DNA of 64,000 bases from Gymnorhina tibicen (lineage: Eukaryota; Chordata; Aves; Passeriformes; Artamidae), in the NCBI GenBank assembly GCA_013399875.1, contig VXAZ01002367.1, positions 434,001-498,000 on the forward strand, read 5' to 3'. Of the stretch, positions 12,290-25,840 are shown piece after piece. A model generated the notes under the pieces. It was not told where the DNA came from, ran no database searches, and worked only from the letters and a program-made list of their open reading frames with translations. Position 1 is the first letter of the stretch; every line of letters begins with the position of its first letter. Both the position numbers and the translations under genes were made by a program.

Positions 12290-15200
12290 GATAAGCTCAT
12301 TAAAGGTTTCAGAGATGAATGACCACAGTATTTGACTGTTTTCTTATAACCTGGAGATGCAAGCAGTTATGAGTGAGCAAGCCAAAGAACAAAGAGAACA
12401 AAGGCAGGGGCTGCAGAGGACTCTAAGTGGAGGGGGGAAAAAAAACCCAATAAGCCACAGAAAAGCCTTCAAACATAGATTTCTGTCACACTCCAATGTG
12501 AAACTTCCATTTGATACTTCATTTTGAAATGGACAATTATACACATGCCCTTTTTCTATAAATGTGTGAACAAGCATTTCAATAAACCCCATTCTAACAT
12601 GGCCTTGAGCATTACCAGTAGGAAATAATATAGTGGAAACAGTTAATATAGATGTGCAACACTTCATATATATTCAGAACTGCATATGCACATTAAAAAA
12701 CTTAAAACCAATCTCCCAAATAATTCAGTAAAATATAAAACTTCTAATTTCCTAATGTTTCCATTCCAGCAGACCTTTGCCTACTCAGATCTTTCTCAGC
12801 CTGAACTGGGTTGCAGGTGCACACAGATATCAAACTGGGATCCGGCACAAGATAGATGGGAAGAAAAACATTTTTTTTAGGTTTCCTTTTTCTGTTTCTC
12901 TTCTTTTTTTTAGGATGTCTTCTAACCTAAGACTCCCCAGCAAACACAGCTTTTCCATTGCAACTGCAATGTTTTAACCTCTCCTCTTTATGTCTCTATT
13001 GGTTGCCTGTTTTCTGCAAAAGCTGAAATTCTACCACTTGTTCTGTTATAGGAATTCTCTTCTCTTTCCCTTGAGGTTTTCCCCTTCATCAGAAATTAAC
13101 TCTTCCCTGTTATACATCAACCTTCTCACAGCCAAGAGCTTGGCATCAGGTACCATATTCCCATGACTTCCTTACACAAAGCCAAGAGCACCAAGCCACC
13201 CCTGGTGTCCTACGCCACAATTCTGGTGTCACATTATTTGTGCTTTGTAAGCTACTAAAAACCCAGCACACTTTTCCACAGGAACTTAGTCCTGCAAAAT
13301 AGTTCTCAAAACTGACAAAGAAAAACTGGCGAATAAAACTCCTTGATAAATACACAGAAATTTCCTCATCCTTCTTTAAAAAGTGACTGGAAATGATGTG
13401 CAGTTTAACAAGGTAAAATCTGGGAACTGCCAGTGGCAAATGCCATGACAAGCCCTGCCTCCTGCTTTAGCTCTGGCCATTCGAAGAGTAAATGCTCTAG
13501 AAATTAGTCACCTCCAATTTTCGCCATCAGCAAGAACCTTAACAAATACTGACCTCCCTAAAAAAAAGCATTTACAGAAACATAGGTATTTTTAATTAAA
13601 AACCAGAACAATATTGCTCAAACCTCTCTCCTTGTCAGCCCAAAGAAGAGCATTTCAAAGCCCAGGTGGCTGGCAGGTCTTTGGGGATTGCAGACTCCAC
13701 TCACATCTGGTCAGATCCCTGCCCAAGGTGCCCCGCACGCCTCTCCTTGGGCCCCTTCAAGCCCCTCAGCCCCACAACTCACTCCCAAGGTGGACTAGGA
13801 ACTCAGCATCTTCCTTCTCCCAAATGCACAGCCATGCCATGGCAGCCAGCTCTCTTCCATTTCATGCCCTGGCTTCAAAACCTTTTGTTTTCTCTACTGA
13901 TTACCCTCCTCCTGCCCATCTGCTCATGGCTGATTTCGGCTCTATCTCTCCGTTAACCCCCTGTGTTTAAGACACACAGATATCCCACACATCCTGTTCA
14001 CCACCACCCCTGTGTCCAGGAGTGCAGGCAGCCCCTGTCTTACTCCTCCAGTTTTAGGAGAGCTGCCTGTTCCATAGAGTTGGGGAGCAAAAACATAATT
14101 ATAGAAAGTGTATTTAGGAAAAGCAGATTACCAAAACAGGAACAGTAGGAGAGATGAAAGCGGGTTTGTGCTGCCAGAAGCACAGTGGCTGAGTGTCCGG
14201 GGGCAAAGCAGGGAGGGCACCCTGGCCTAACCAAGCTGTCTGGTTTTTTGTTGGATGGTTGAAACCACCCACCACAAACTGCATTTTGGATGCAGAACTC
14301 TCCCCTGCACGTGGCCGGCCAGTGGCACACCCAGCCCCTCCACCACCTCAAAGCAGCCGAGGCAGTTGCAGCTGTAATCCAGCTGAACCCTCAAAGACCA
14401 ACTCCAGCATCGTAAGTGGCATTTTCCTGTCCCTTTAATGGCCTGGGCAAGTGACCATCTCTGCTCCCGAGAGGCTGGACTCATCACTGCTGGGAGGCTG
14501 GGCTGGGCAGAGCTGTTTGTGCAACAGGGATCCAACCTGATCCAACCACAGGTCTGTGTGGCAGCAGATATGAAACTGGCACCTCAGCAGCATTTTCTGA
14601 GATAGCAGAACCTGGATTGTTCCAAATGCTCAGCAGAGGGTTTCAGGCCACCCAAGCTAAGGAGCCTCGGTGAAACCTGGGTATAAGGCACATGAGCAGA
14701 GGCTAAATATGGAGCATTTCAACTTCCAAGGCTACAGTTCTTCACATAGAATTAAAGCACTTACTAGCATGTGTACATTGATGGATAGCAAATTGCAACA
14801 AGAATAATGGGACAGCAAGGAAAAAAAAGGCAAATTAACAAAATAAAGCAGATTCTGATGGCATGAAATTCTTGCCACTCCTAGATTAGCCTGTACTCAA
14901 TTTATCATTCACTCTGGGTTTTGGTTTTGTTTCCCTTAATTCTAGGGAGGTCTTTTGAGAAACATGGCATTTCTTCCCTCTCTAGAAAAGAAAAACTTCA
15001 TCTGCACTGCATATTTTTAAGATTAACAATCCAAGGTCAAGCTCTTGAAAAGAACTGTAGTGGTGAAATGTTTTTCTAAACTACATTTCAGTGAAGGAGG
15101 AATTTCATCTTGATTTAGGATATTTGTTTTTAACCTAGGTAGGTTCTGGGGCTTTTTTTGGCTTCTTAAACAGTATCAACCAATTAGGACTCCAAAGTCT

Positions 15201-18200
15201 GATAAAATCAACACCCTTCAGGTTAATGCTGATTACCAAAATGACAAAGATCAAACACTACAAAGAAAGAAAAAAGGACCTCAGGATGGACCCAAAAGGT
15301 GCATAAATATTGTTCTATTTTTGTTCTGTCAAAAAGAAAAAAGAAAGCCAAAGCCAGCAGGGCCTAAAAATAGTATACAGTACCTTAGCAAAGCTATCAA
15401 GAAAGGACTGAATTAGTGAAAGAGACCCTGCTTGGCCAAAATATCCTTTCATTTGGGCAGAAATCAGTAGAGGACCCTCACAAACCTCCTTGTCATGGGA
15501 GGCAATTAAGGCTGGAATAACCTCTTCTGGCTCCACCAGCGTGTGTAGATGAGGACATTTTACACAGACAGTTTTGCCAATCAAAGGATTAAAGGGACAC
15601 TCAGCCTGAGTGTGCTCCTGCAGCCCAGGTGAGTGGAATGGAGGAGACGATGGTCCAGTTACAACAGCCTATTTGCTTTGAGGAAAGCAGGGTCTAGCAA
15701 AGGTGGAAAGAAGAAGGAAGGGGGGGGAAAAAAAAGAATAGAAACCCCAGTATCTTTCAACTGACAAAAATTTCCTGGGAGAGACAGAGAAACACATTTT
15801 TCCTAATGCCAGCAAGTAGGTCAGAAGCAGACCCTCAAGACTCAAAATCCAGAAATCCATCTCAACCCCACGGCTTGTATTGACTTTTGCAAAAGAAACC
15901 TGGCTGAACAAATTCCTCCAGAAACTGCTGATCTCTGCAAACTCCAAGGACATGTAAAGAAACTTTAAAGTGGAAGAGCCACAGAAGAAGGGTGTTTGTT
16001 TTTAAAAACCTGTTCCCAGGCTGAAACCGAATTCAAGAGTGAGACTAATGTACAGAGAGGTGTTTACAAGCCTTCCCAATGAGAATTTTATAAACGGAAG
16101 AGCTGAACTGTAGCCTTGAGAGTTCTGAGCACGTTACCACACGCTTCCTGTCTCCAGAGGTGACCCATCTCTTACATGTCATTTCAGCCTTGCACACAAA
16201 CGTTAATTTGGGACTGATGACTCATGATTCCTGTTTTCCAGAACATTCAAACCAATATTGCAAGGAAACCTGTTGTGGTTTTTTTCTTCCCCATAGGCTG
16301 AGTGGCTGGGTAAGAACAGGAAAGGCAGGAAGAAGTAAAAAATTGAGCAAAAAATGAATAAACAGTTCTGTTAACCTTTCCTGAGCCTTCACAAGTGATG
16401 TGCTGCAGAAGGTGCCCCCTGCACGGGTCACGGAGTGTGCAAAGGCTTTACAGCAAAAGGCCAAGGGCTTGTTGAAAATGCAAATAACACCTGGTGGATC
16501 GGGAGCAAACTGAGAACAAACAGACCCAAATATCCAAACTCCAACATCCCAGATGCACCATCACACTCTCAGCCCCTTCCAGGAACTGCACCACGCTGCC
16601 TGGCTGCCGTGGGCTCAGGAGAAGAATACTGGAAGTTTTTATTAGTTCCAAAAAACAAGTACATAAAACTGCCTTGCTGCACTAGCACTGAAACTTTACA
16701 TATGGGGGAAGAAAAAGGAGAAAATAACAACAGCAAAAGGCAGCTGATCACTTAAATAGGCTGGGGGCACAGCAGTGTGGATATCTCCAGAAGAACAAAA
16801 GCTCTCCCCAGTGAGTCCCAGCCTCCAGAACAGTCCCAAGAACACGCTGCTGCAGCAGAAACAAGGACTTGCTGCAGATACAAAAAACTCCTGACAGCTT
16901 GCAGAGCTGCCATTTGCAGGAGGCCAGTCTTGGCTTCAGTACTGTCTGTGCATCGCTGCCGAGGCTGAAAGGTTTTTAAACACTCTCATGACTAAAAACA
17001 GTGCAGAAGCAACAGGGCCCTGCAGGTGGACACCCATCATCCAACAGGCCCATGCAGGTGCCTGAGTGTGCAGCCTGAGTCCATCTCTGCCACGATCCTC
17101 TTACAGAATAATATGAAAATGCAGATTATGCAAGATAAGGTAAAGTGGGACCTCATTACGCCACAGTCGGTAGGGACACTGAGGGCCACCTTTCCCATGC
17201 CCTGGGGATTTCACAGCTCTGTGTCCTGCTCCTGCAGGTGTAACCTTGGTGAATTAATCCCAAGGGATGTATTTGCCATCCATCAGAAAACAGATTAAGT
17301 GATAAAATTACCTACTACCAACTCACATAAAGCTACAGCCTGCCTGCACTGCTGGCAGAGAAGAACATTCAAGGCACCTTCAAGGACCTCTCATCAGCTG
17401 TTTTTCCTTTCTGAGGAGCGTCACTTTTTCTGAAGACATTGCAGAGGCTGTAATTCCAACCAAAAGTGACATTACTTCATTTCCTTTAGAAAACAACAGC
17501 TCTGCCAGCCCCTCCTTCCCTTGTCTTGCACTCTCATGAGCAAAGCGCTCGGATCTCCAGGAAAGGGGTAAGGTCAGAAGCAAATGCCTGAATTGCTCCC
17601 AGATTAGCAGCCCAGAGGGAGTAATTTCAACAGAAAGCATTTACAATATTCTTGGTATTAAACGCTTTTGGCCAAGATGAAATTTGTTAAAGTTGCACTT
17701 TTGTTTCTTCAAAGCTCTGAAGTAACTTCTTTCCCCAAAGCTGCCTCCACAGGCTGAATCTGCGGGAAGATGGAGATTTCACACACAGAAACCAGCACAG
17801 CTAAATAATAAACTCAGGCAATTGCTCAGATGTTGAAGCCTGATCTACTATTCTCCACAGAAGCAAAGCACCCACATAGAGAGGCAAATTGTTGCCCCTA
17901 AACTGATGTGTCACCCTAATTTCCTGAGATTAATCCCGTATCAGTCAAATCCTTTTCTAAAAACAAATAGAAAAACTGAACGTACAATCAAGCAAACATT
18001 TAAAAAACTCTTGACTACAATTTGGGTGGACAAGAGCTTTGTAAGGAGCAGCTGGTTTATACCCACCATTTCTGAATTATTTTATTAGGATCCAAGAGTT
18101 CTTAGACAAGGTTGACAGAACCCCATTAAATCATTGAGTATTTACCTATCCCATTTATTACATTTTGCCCTTCCCCCTCTTCCCAGCACAAATCAATATT

Positions 18201-19080
18201 TTCTTGTTTCTTTTTTGTGCTTTTTATTTCCCAACTTCCCTGATCTTCCACACAATGAATTTCTATCACAATATTGGATGGGGAGCACCTCATCTATTAA
18301 AATGCCATTGGTACCAACCCTGTAGGTGATGACTTCAGAGAGGAAATAACATTGCTGCTCTTTTTTTTCCTCCCCCTCCCTCTACAGCTTCACATTTTCT
18401 CGCAAGGAAAAGGGCACTGAGCTCTCAGACTGGAACTGATAAAAACCACTGTGGAGCAGAGAAAGGCCTAATGGGTGAATGAACCAATTCTAACCCCTGC
18501 AGAAAAATACTGTTTCCTAAAACCAAGAACAGTACAGTACCTGGGGAAGATCCTGGATGAAGGAAAAAAAATCACAGTTCCTGGTCTGCCTTTTTTTTTT
18601 GGTGCCAGCTGGTATTCAACACACTTTCATCCACCAAGTTTTTATAATCTAATGCAACAAAAAGCTCTGGAGAAAACACAGTCAAAAAGCATGTTTAAAC
18701 CTCAGGAAAGCCTGGCTTGACAATGCTTCCAATCTTTATAAATGAAATAAGAGCCATCAAGTCTTGGACAACTGCTGATAGGGAAGTGTGGGAGAATTCA
18801 GGACATCGATGGGCTGCCTGATAGTCCTTGGCTGAAAACACTCAGAAATATTCCCAGTGCAGTGATTTCATGCAGAAGCACAGCAGTATGATGACTGATG
18901 GCCACATAAAACCCATAAAGACAAAGATATTTTAAATATTTCAGATTATTATTTTTTAAACAGTTCAGCAAAGTTTCCCACCCGGGAACAGATATGCCCT
19001 AGCACTCCTGCAGTTCCTAATTATGTCTTTTTGGCTGGTGGAAACCATGGCCTGGGACAAGTGAACACAGATGGATAACA
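12290..19080. other. Unique intronic sequence, no gene seen
   Basis: Non-repetitive, moderately AT-rich sequence with scattered short homopolymers. Frames are short and uninformative. No CR1, RNA gene or strong regulatory motif was picked out by eye. Confidence 0.6.
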
Positions 19081-19140
19081 ATCATAGAATCACAGAAAGG
19101 CCTGGGCTGGAACAGACCTGAAAGATTATTTGGTTCCAAC
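19081..19140 (-). mobile_element. CR1 retrotransposon 3'-end fragment
   Basis: ATCATAGAATCACAGAAAGG followed by a CCTGGGCTGGAACAGACC-like run is the reverse complement of the CR1 3' end (the TTCCAACC...ATTCTATGAT terminus). Only about 60 bp survive, which fits the severe 5' truncation typical of CR1. It lies in antisense orientation relative to plus, the same strand as MAGI1. Diverged, so an old insertion. Confidence 0.8.
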
Positions 19141-21209
19141 AAGTGACCAAACGAGTCTTGGTATTACAGCAGCACCCAGGATGGAGCTGCAAACAGCTCC
19201 AGAAACAGTGGGGAGATAAAGAAGGAATCCCTTTTTTTATATATCCCTTCTCTTTTACAAACCTTTGATGCTCTGATTTTCATGCTAAGCATCACTGCTG
19301 GCAGGGAGAGCATCCTGGCTGGAGCAGAGAAGGCACAGGACACAGGGTGGAGCAGTGACAGCAATTCCTCCTGATGTGCTTCAGAAAAACCTTCTTCCCA
19401 AATCCAAACTTAATATTGATTTATATCCTGAAGCATGAGGACATATCCCATCCAATATTCTTACTTTCAAAGGGCCGGGTTTTGTTTTGGGTGGATTTTT
19501 GCCTTAATCTCAGTTGCTCTAACAGTTAATGTATATTTAATTACTGGCATCATCTCAGACACCGAATTTTGGCCCTCAGTAATGCCCCATGGCAAGGGGC
19601 TCTGTGAATTAACAAGGGGGAAACCATTCCCTGTTTCCTTTGGAGTGCAATGTTAAAGCTGCATAGCTAAATTCCCAGAGGCCAGGAAATGAAAACATTA
19701 AATATTCTAATAACATCACTAAAGAAGTCATGTTTTACATATATGTCATTCCAGTGAAATATTTTTCCTGTTTAATCATTCAGTGTTAATGCAGCTCATG
19801 CTGGCGTTAAAGGTTCACACACAAAAAAAAGAGAAAGGAAGGCTCTCACATGGGAATCCTATCCAGGATGTAATATAACCAGGCAACCACTACTGCAGAC
19901 GCTCAAATTTCACATTTTCTAATTTTGTTGATTCTAACTAGACACACTGAATGGCACAGTAATTATATAAATTACCTGGAATACATAACACTGCATTTAT
20001 ACATAATAAATGAACTGTTGCAGAGGAAATGCCAAGGAATTATAACTACATTTTTATTCAGTTTCATTCTTTAATAGAAAAAAATCAAAGGCCATGTTAA
20101 CTGCAGCAAAATGATAAACAAAATCACTTTCTGTAAGAAGCTTCTTCCCACAGATCTTTCCTTAAATCTCGGCAATTAAGACATTTCCAAAAGGTTGGGG
20201 ACTGCAAACCAACAGGTTCATCTCTTCCCAAACTGTCACACAAAAAATTCAACTTCCCCACTCTGAGATGTAGCAAAGTCCTTGGCAGCCTTAGCTGAAG
20301 TTGCCAGATGAGCAGGACCATAACTATGCAGTGCTAAAAGAAGTGAAGGGTAAAAGAAAATTTCCCATTTAAGAGCTGTCACACGAAATGAAACAACCCT
20401 CTTCAATTTAAGTTAATTCAAAAGGAGCTCTCCCGACACAAGGCAAGGACAGATGCAGAATGGCTGAGATTGTCTGGCAGGAGCAGACAGTTGGTGCAAA
20501 GCTGTGAGAGTTTATTACAAACATGTTCAACTCAGAATAAGATTTCTCAAGCGTGACACAGATGCCCGGGCAATAATCAAGCAGATGCTGGTGTGATGGT
20601 CTTGCATTTCTGTGTCTTTTTAGGAGAGGGATGGGGTAAAGGGCAATGAATGTGGAAGGGAATTGCAGCACCTCAGAAAAAGGTGAGAACAAGACTCACC
20701 TCCCAGCATTTTTGCCCAGACCACCAGACACACAGAGACATCTCATCCTCTGCACCCTCTTGCTGCAGACACCTCACATGTCCATTTTTTACATTTTTGC
20801 ATTAGTCTATAGAAAAACTGCTCCAATTTTCCAACAAGCACTTTGCAGCTGCTCCCAAAGCACCCACAGCAGAACCCTGTCTAGACAGAAGGTGGGCTTG
20901 ATCTGTTTGGTAAAGTCTTCTTGCCCGGGCCAAGCATTCTCCAAAAAAGCAAGGTTTGGAGTGACTGGCATTACTGGGGCCCCCTTGCACAAAACCGGTT
21001 TGTATTTTACACTTACTTGACAGTAAAATACCAGCATTGTTGAGTTTCTGCCAGACCACTGGAACAGAGCATTTTGCTGGAGCAAAAGCTACCCTGAACG
21101 TGCAACTGAGATGAGGTTCCCATGTCCAGTAGCACCACAGCTCTTCTTCAACCCATTCCTCCCAGTGAGATTTTGAAAGCAACTGGAGTTTAAATGACGC
21201 TTCCAAACC

Positions 21210-21222
21210 TTTTTTTTTTTTT
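21210..21222 (+). repeat. Poly-T tract (13 nt)
   Basis: T run followed by GAAGAAGAAATAAA. It could be the poly-A end of an old minus-strand insertion, but no element body is recognisable. Confidence 0.6.
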
Positions 21223-24200
21223 GAAGAAGAAATAAAACCTCTAAAAGGCCAGCAAACCACTTATGGGAAAGCACAGACTTGAAATACATACACATATTCA
21301 AGAAAAATTAAACCACAGGCTTCCACTTCAGCCAGAAGAACGAAGTATCTAACCTCAGTCTTCAAAGACAAGGAAATTCAGAAATAACACTGCCTCTCCT
21401 ATTACTCATCCCTACTTTTCTGGGTTGCTACAATCCATGCAGGCCACCCAAAATTAAAGAGACCTCCAGAAAAAATTTCAGCTCAAAAGGGATATGTTAA
21501 AAACCAGCCCAAGGCAGGTTATGTGGTTGAAATGAAATGCACAGCATCCATCAAGAGCGTTGTATATACCATTCCCGGATTGCAAGGCACACTCATGTGG
21601 GTACAATTTACAAATTAGCACTAGGTAAAGTAAGAATTTCCTCACACCTTGAAATCTGAAATAGCAGCTATTTTTCCCACAGTCAGCTTCATCAGTCAGT
21701 ACATTTCCTCGTGGTGATCGTGTATCTTTGGCCAATATTTAAGCTCTCAGTTCTGTTCCCCTTCCCTTTGGTGGCACTCTGATGTGCATTGAAACCAGAA
21801 TTGTCGCTGGGGGCGGGAAGCAGCAATCCTGGCTCTGCCTGACCCATTCCTATCGCCGTTTGTGATACGTCAAATGTTTGTGCAGCCACACACAAAATCA
21901 AGGTGCAGAGCTGGCAGGGAAAACAGCTCAGCAAACGGGGATGTACAACACCAGATCTGGCCAGGGCACCAAACTCTGATGCTGGGAGAACACAGGGACA
22001 GCAAGTGAGAAGATCACACCTGAAGGGAAGCACATAAACCCCTCTTTCTCACCCCCTTTGCACGGCAAGCCCCAAACTCACTGCCTGGGGGCAATGCCCT
22101 CTCAGTCCCCATCCCCTTCCCTGCCTGGAGCAGTGCGGGAACAGGGAATGACTCAGAACTGCTCAGAGCAGACCGGTAATTACCCCTCTCACTGTGCGCA
22201 GTCACGTTCTCACCGGCCTTTCCCCAGGCCTCCCTCAGTTACACCCGTGTGAGAGACACCTTCGTGTGGACAGAGCGGGAAGCTGTTTTCACCTTGAGAA
22301 AACCCAAACAAAGCCCTTTGATTGAACCCTCCCTCCACCACAACCTAGGTCAGGAACCGTCGTCTCTTGCTGTCTCTGCAGAATGCTCAAATACCCCTGA
22401 GACTGGATACAGGGCTGGTTGGGCACAAAACCAGACCCACACAGCTTCCCACAGGACTCAAGATGGTATAAACCCCATCAGCTCAGCGGGACAACAGTAA
22501 GACAAAACATCCCCTAAACTCAACCTGCCCCAATTCACAACCCGCAGACTGGCCTGACCCATTGATGTGGACAAACTGCCATCCCAAGACACGCTCCCTT
22601 TGTCTTCCCATGGACCTGGTGGCCTGGAAAGGGACATCTCTAGCCACCACAGACCTGTGACCTAGTACATGTGGGTCCAGCCCCCAGAAGATGGTTTTTC
22701 ACATTGTAAAATACCATCTGTGCCAGGAGACCCTACAGCTTTATCATCTTCGTTTACTTCCCACCACACAAGTTCCTCACCTACAAGGTAGTATTTTCTT
22801 ATTTGAGCACTTTTGTAGCTTGATTCCAGTGGTTTGTGCACATCACTCAGGCTGTCTGCTGACATTTGCAAGCAAAATCCCGAAGTGCTGCTGGAACTTG
22901 CACTCATTTGTAATGAAATGGCTTTGAACCAACATTTTCATCATAGGTGGTTCTGCCTCACCCTTTTGCTAAACACAAAGTGGTTTCCCTGTTGGGAAAG
23001 ATAATGAATACTAGAAATAAGAACGGTTTTGAACAGAAGCTCCCAACAAAACAGAAAACCTGGAAATCACCTGAGGAAATCAACTTTTCATCCCTATCAG
23101 ATTTGAACTGTTGGATAAGCAATCTTTATCCATCAGTGCTAATTTCGCATGCCCATCGCAAGGATGACCACAGTCTGCCCAGCTATTTTATGCCCAGAGC
23201 TGAGCTAAACATTGCCCTGAGGAGCTACTGGTGACCCCTCAGTATTTCTTGGCACCAGAAGCCTCTCTGCTTGGCAGAGTTGGAGACGTAAAATACAAAT
23301 ATATACATACTTACACACACTTTACTCCATCAATAGTCCTTCCTGCACATAACAGTGCCCCACAGCAGAAACAACCCTGCTTCACAAACACTGCAAGAAC
23401 ATGACTTTCCCCTGGGAAGAAGGCAAATAAACACCTGCAAACATTAAAAAAAAAATGCTTCACACAAAATTTATACCAAGCTTGCCAGCTACTACAAATG
23501 GTTTTTCAGAGAAGTGGTGTTTACAAGGCTAGCCAACAACTTCTGAGTAAACCCTGTAAGTTAATTAAAAACTACTCTGACACAGAGTTGTGGATCATCC
23601 AGTGCTCAAAGACTGGAACTGTTGATTTTAGTCAAAGGCAGCAATCTGGTAGTAAATACACCACTGTGTCCTGGCAGACAACTGATGGGTGTCATAAGAA
23701 AGTATGTGTTCCACCAATTACAAAAATTAATTATAAAGCCATGTCAGATCACTCGGTTGGAAAATAATTATTTCACTTCACAACATTAAATGAGAGACAG
23801 TGCCCCACCTTCATCGGTATGCAAATTGCAATGGATTGCTTGGGACTAACCCAGCTATCTCCAGTGCTGGCAGGTGCCCAGCCTAACCCAATATAGTCCT
23901 CGGGGGTGAGATGCATGAACACCACCTTGTAAGAATCCAGTTTGGCAACAAAGAAAATGCAGGATGGCAGGATGGAAGAAGGATGGCAAAGGAAAAAAAA
24001 TGCAGTCCTAGTGAAAAGTTCTGTAGCAACATTTCTAATTCTCCAGGAGTCAAATAATTAATTTCAAATATAACAAGCAGTTCCCGAGCTGGGGAGGGAC
24101 TGATAATACCTCCTCTGAGCCAGGACCATGTGTGCTGATGGGATACCAAAAAAAACCTTTGAAGACTGCTGCACATGGAAGCTCTGCTGGAAGACCATCA

Positions 24201-25085
24201 CTTATGTATTTGGGAATAGGCTGGTTAACCACTTTTCTTCACCAATGAGTTTTGGTAAAGGCACCAGGAAAAACTTTGGCAAAGTGCTGTCACGACGTTA
24301 TGACTTCAGAAAATCAGCACTACGTATTTCTGGGGTAAGATTCCCAAATGTCTCTGTACAGGAAGGATTTTGCACCGCCTCTGATCAACCAGGAGCTGAG
24401 ATACCAGACTGCGCCCCCAGGTCAACGAGCATTTTGCCTAAGGTTCAGCTGTGCTTACACACCAGAAAAATTAGGAAGACTACAGAGATTTCAGTGGAGG
24501 AAGTTATATATAGACAGATAGGAGATATAAAAATATATCTATCTTCCAAATGGTAATTAGCCTTCTCCAAACCAAAGTCTGTTGCCATTTACAAGTAGGT
24601 AACTCTTGTCTCCCCCAAATTTACCAGGAATGCAGCTGAGGAGGTGCCCAACTCCTATGTGATAACCTAGTTTTCCCCAGGTGATGGATGCTGGCCTTGG
24701 GGCAGCCCTCCAGATTTTTTTAATTGCCTCTGCAACATGAAAGGACAAACCTAGGTTCTGTAAGGTAGACACCTTCATCTTCCCTCTAGAGCATGTACTT
24801 ACAAAAAGTATTGCACATTGACAAGCACACACATTCGTTTTAAAGACTGTAATGAAGAAAACAGATAAAACAAAAAATACTAAAATCAGACCCCAGATAC
24901 TGCTACACACGTGCAGCCCTGAGACACATTTTATTACATTCAGAGCAGCTGTGCACGTTGAACCTTCTTTTATTGCTTTGGGGACTTGCATCACAGTTAA
25001 ATTCAGTTTGACAAATATTTCCTCATACAACACAACAAAACAAAGTTGGCTCCCAAGGAACAGGATAGAGATTTCATATATCTCT

Positions 25086-25090
<5 letters not shown>

Positions 25091-25118
<28 letters not shown>
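25091..25118. repeat. (TG)14 dinucleotide microsatellite
   Basis: Uninterrupted TG repeat of 14 units, preceded by a degenerate TCTCTGTGTC lead-in. In the MAGI1 pre-mRNA it would be a CA repeat. It creates an artefactual open frame on the minus strand with a His-Thr run. Length polymorphism is likely. Confidence 0.95.
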
Positions 25119-25122
<4 letters not shown>

Positions 25123-25574
25123 AAAACAATAATACATTTCCATATGATACAAGCTGACATTTCCTTATCAATGCAAATAGCCCTGCCCTGCCACTCCCTG
25201 AGGCTATGTGATGATAGGAGCACTGTGAGCTGTGGATGTGGGGAGTCTCACACCCAGACCCCCTTGTCACACACGTAAATGTACTTCACTGCTGCAAACC
25301 CCAGGCATTTCCCAGGTTAATTCTTGAGCCTCTGCTTTGACTTGGCTCTGGTGTGCCAGGGCCACTGATAATTGCCCACTCCACCATCTGCTGCTGATGT
25401 GCCCATCAGGCCCCTTTCATAAAAGGGTGATCTTATTGCGGATATGGGGGATCAGTTTGCACCTCAAAGCACAGCAGGTTAAAATCTTCTGCCTTGAAAA
25501 CCATAGAAATAAAATTATGTTTTGCACATCCCCCTTATTAAAAGCTACAAGAGATGATAAAACATTTCCCCTTT

Positions 25575-25840
25575 AGGACAAGGGGAAATGGCCTCAAGGC
25601 ATGCCAGGGGAAGTTCAGGTTAGATATTAGGAAAAATTTCTTCACTGAAAGAATGGTCAAGCATTGGACAGGCTCCCCAGGGAAGTTGTGGAGTCACCAA
25701 CCCTGAAAGTGTTAAAAAAGGAGGAGACATGGCACTTCATGACATGACTTAGTGGGCATGGTTTTTTGTGGGTATTTGTTTGAAGGCTGGCCTTGATCAT
25801 CTTGAAGGACCTTTCCAACTTTAACGATTCTATGATTCTA
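25575..25840 (+). mobile_element. CR1 retrotransposon 3' fragment (Y/E-like)
   Basis: About 265 bp. It runs from AGGACAAGGGGAAATGGCC through TTAGATATTAGGAAAAATTTC and CTTGAAGGACCTTTCCAACT to the terminal GATTCTATGATTCTA, the order expected for the CR1 3' end of avian genomes. Subfamily assignment is from memory and tentative. The element is 5'-truncated, as most CR1 copies are, and moderately diverged, with a T/G-rich expansion (GGTTTTTTGTGGGTATTTG) before the terminus. It is antisense to MAGI1. Confidence 0.92.

Noticed and set aside
24557..25270. Minus-strand 237-codon open frame
   Set aside because: It runs through the CA microsatellite (His-Thr run), which cannot contain stops, and shows no domain or conserved start.
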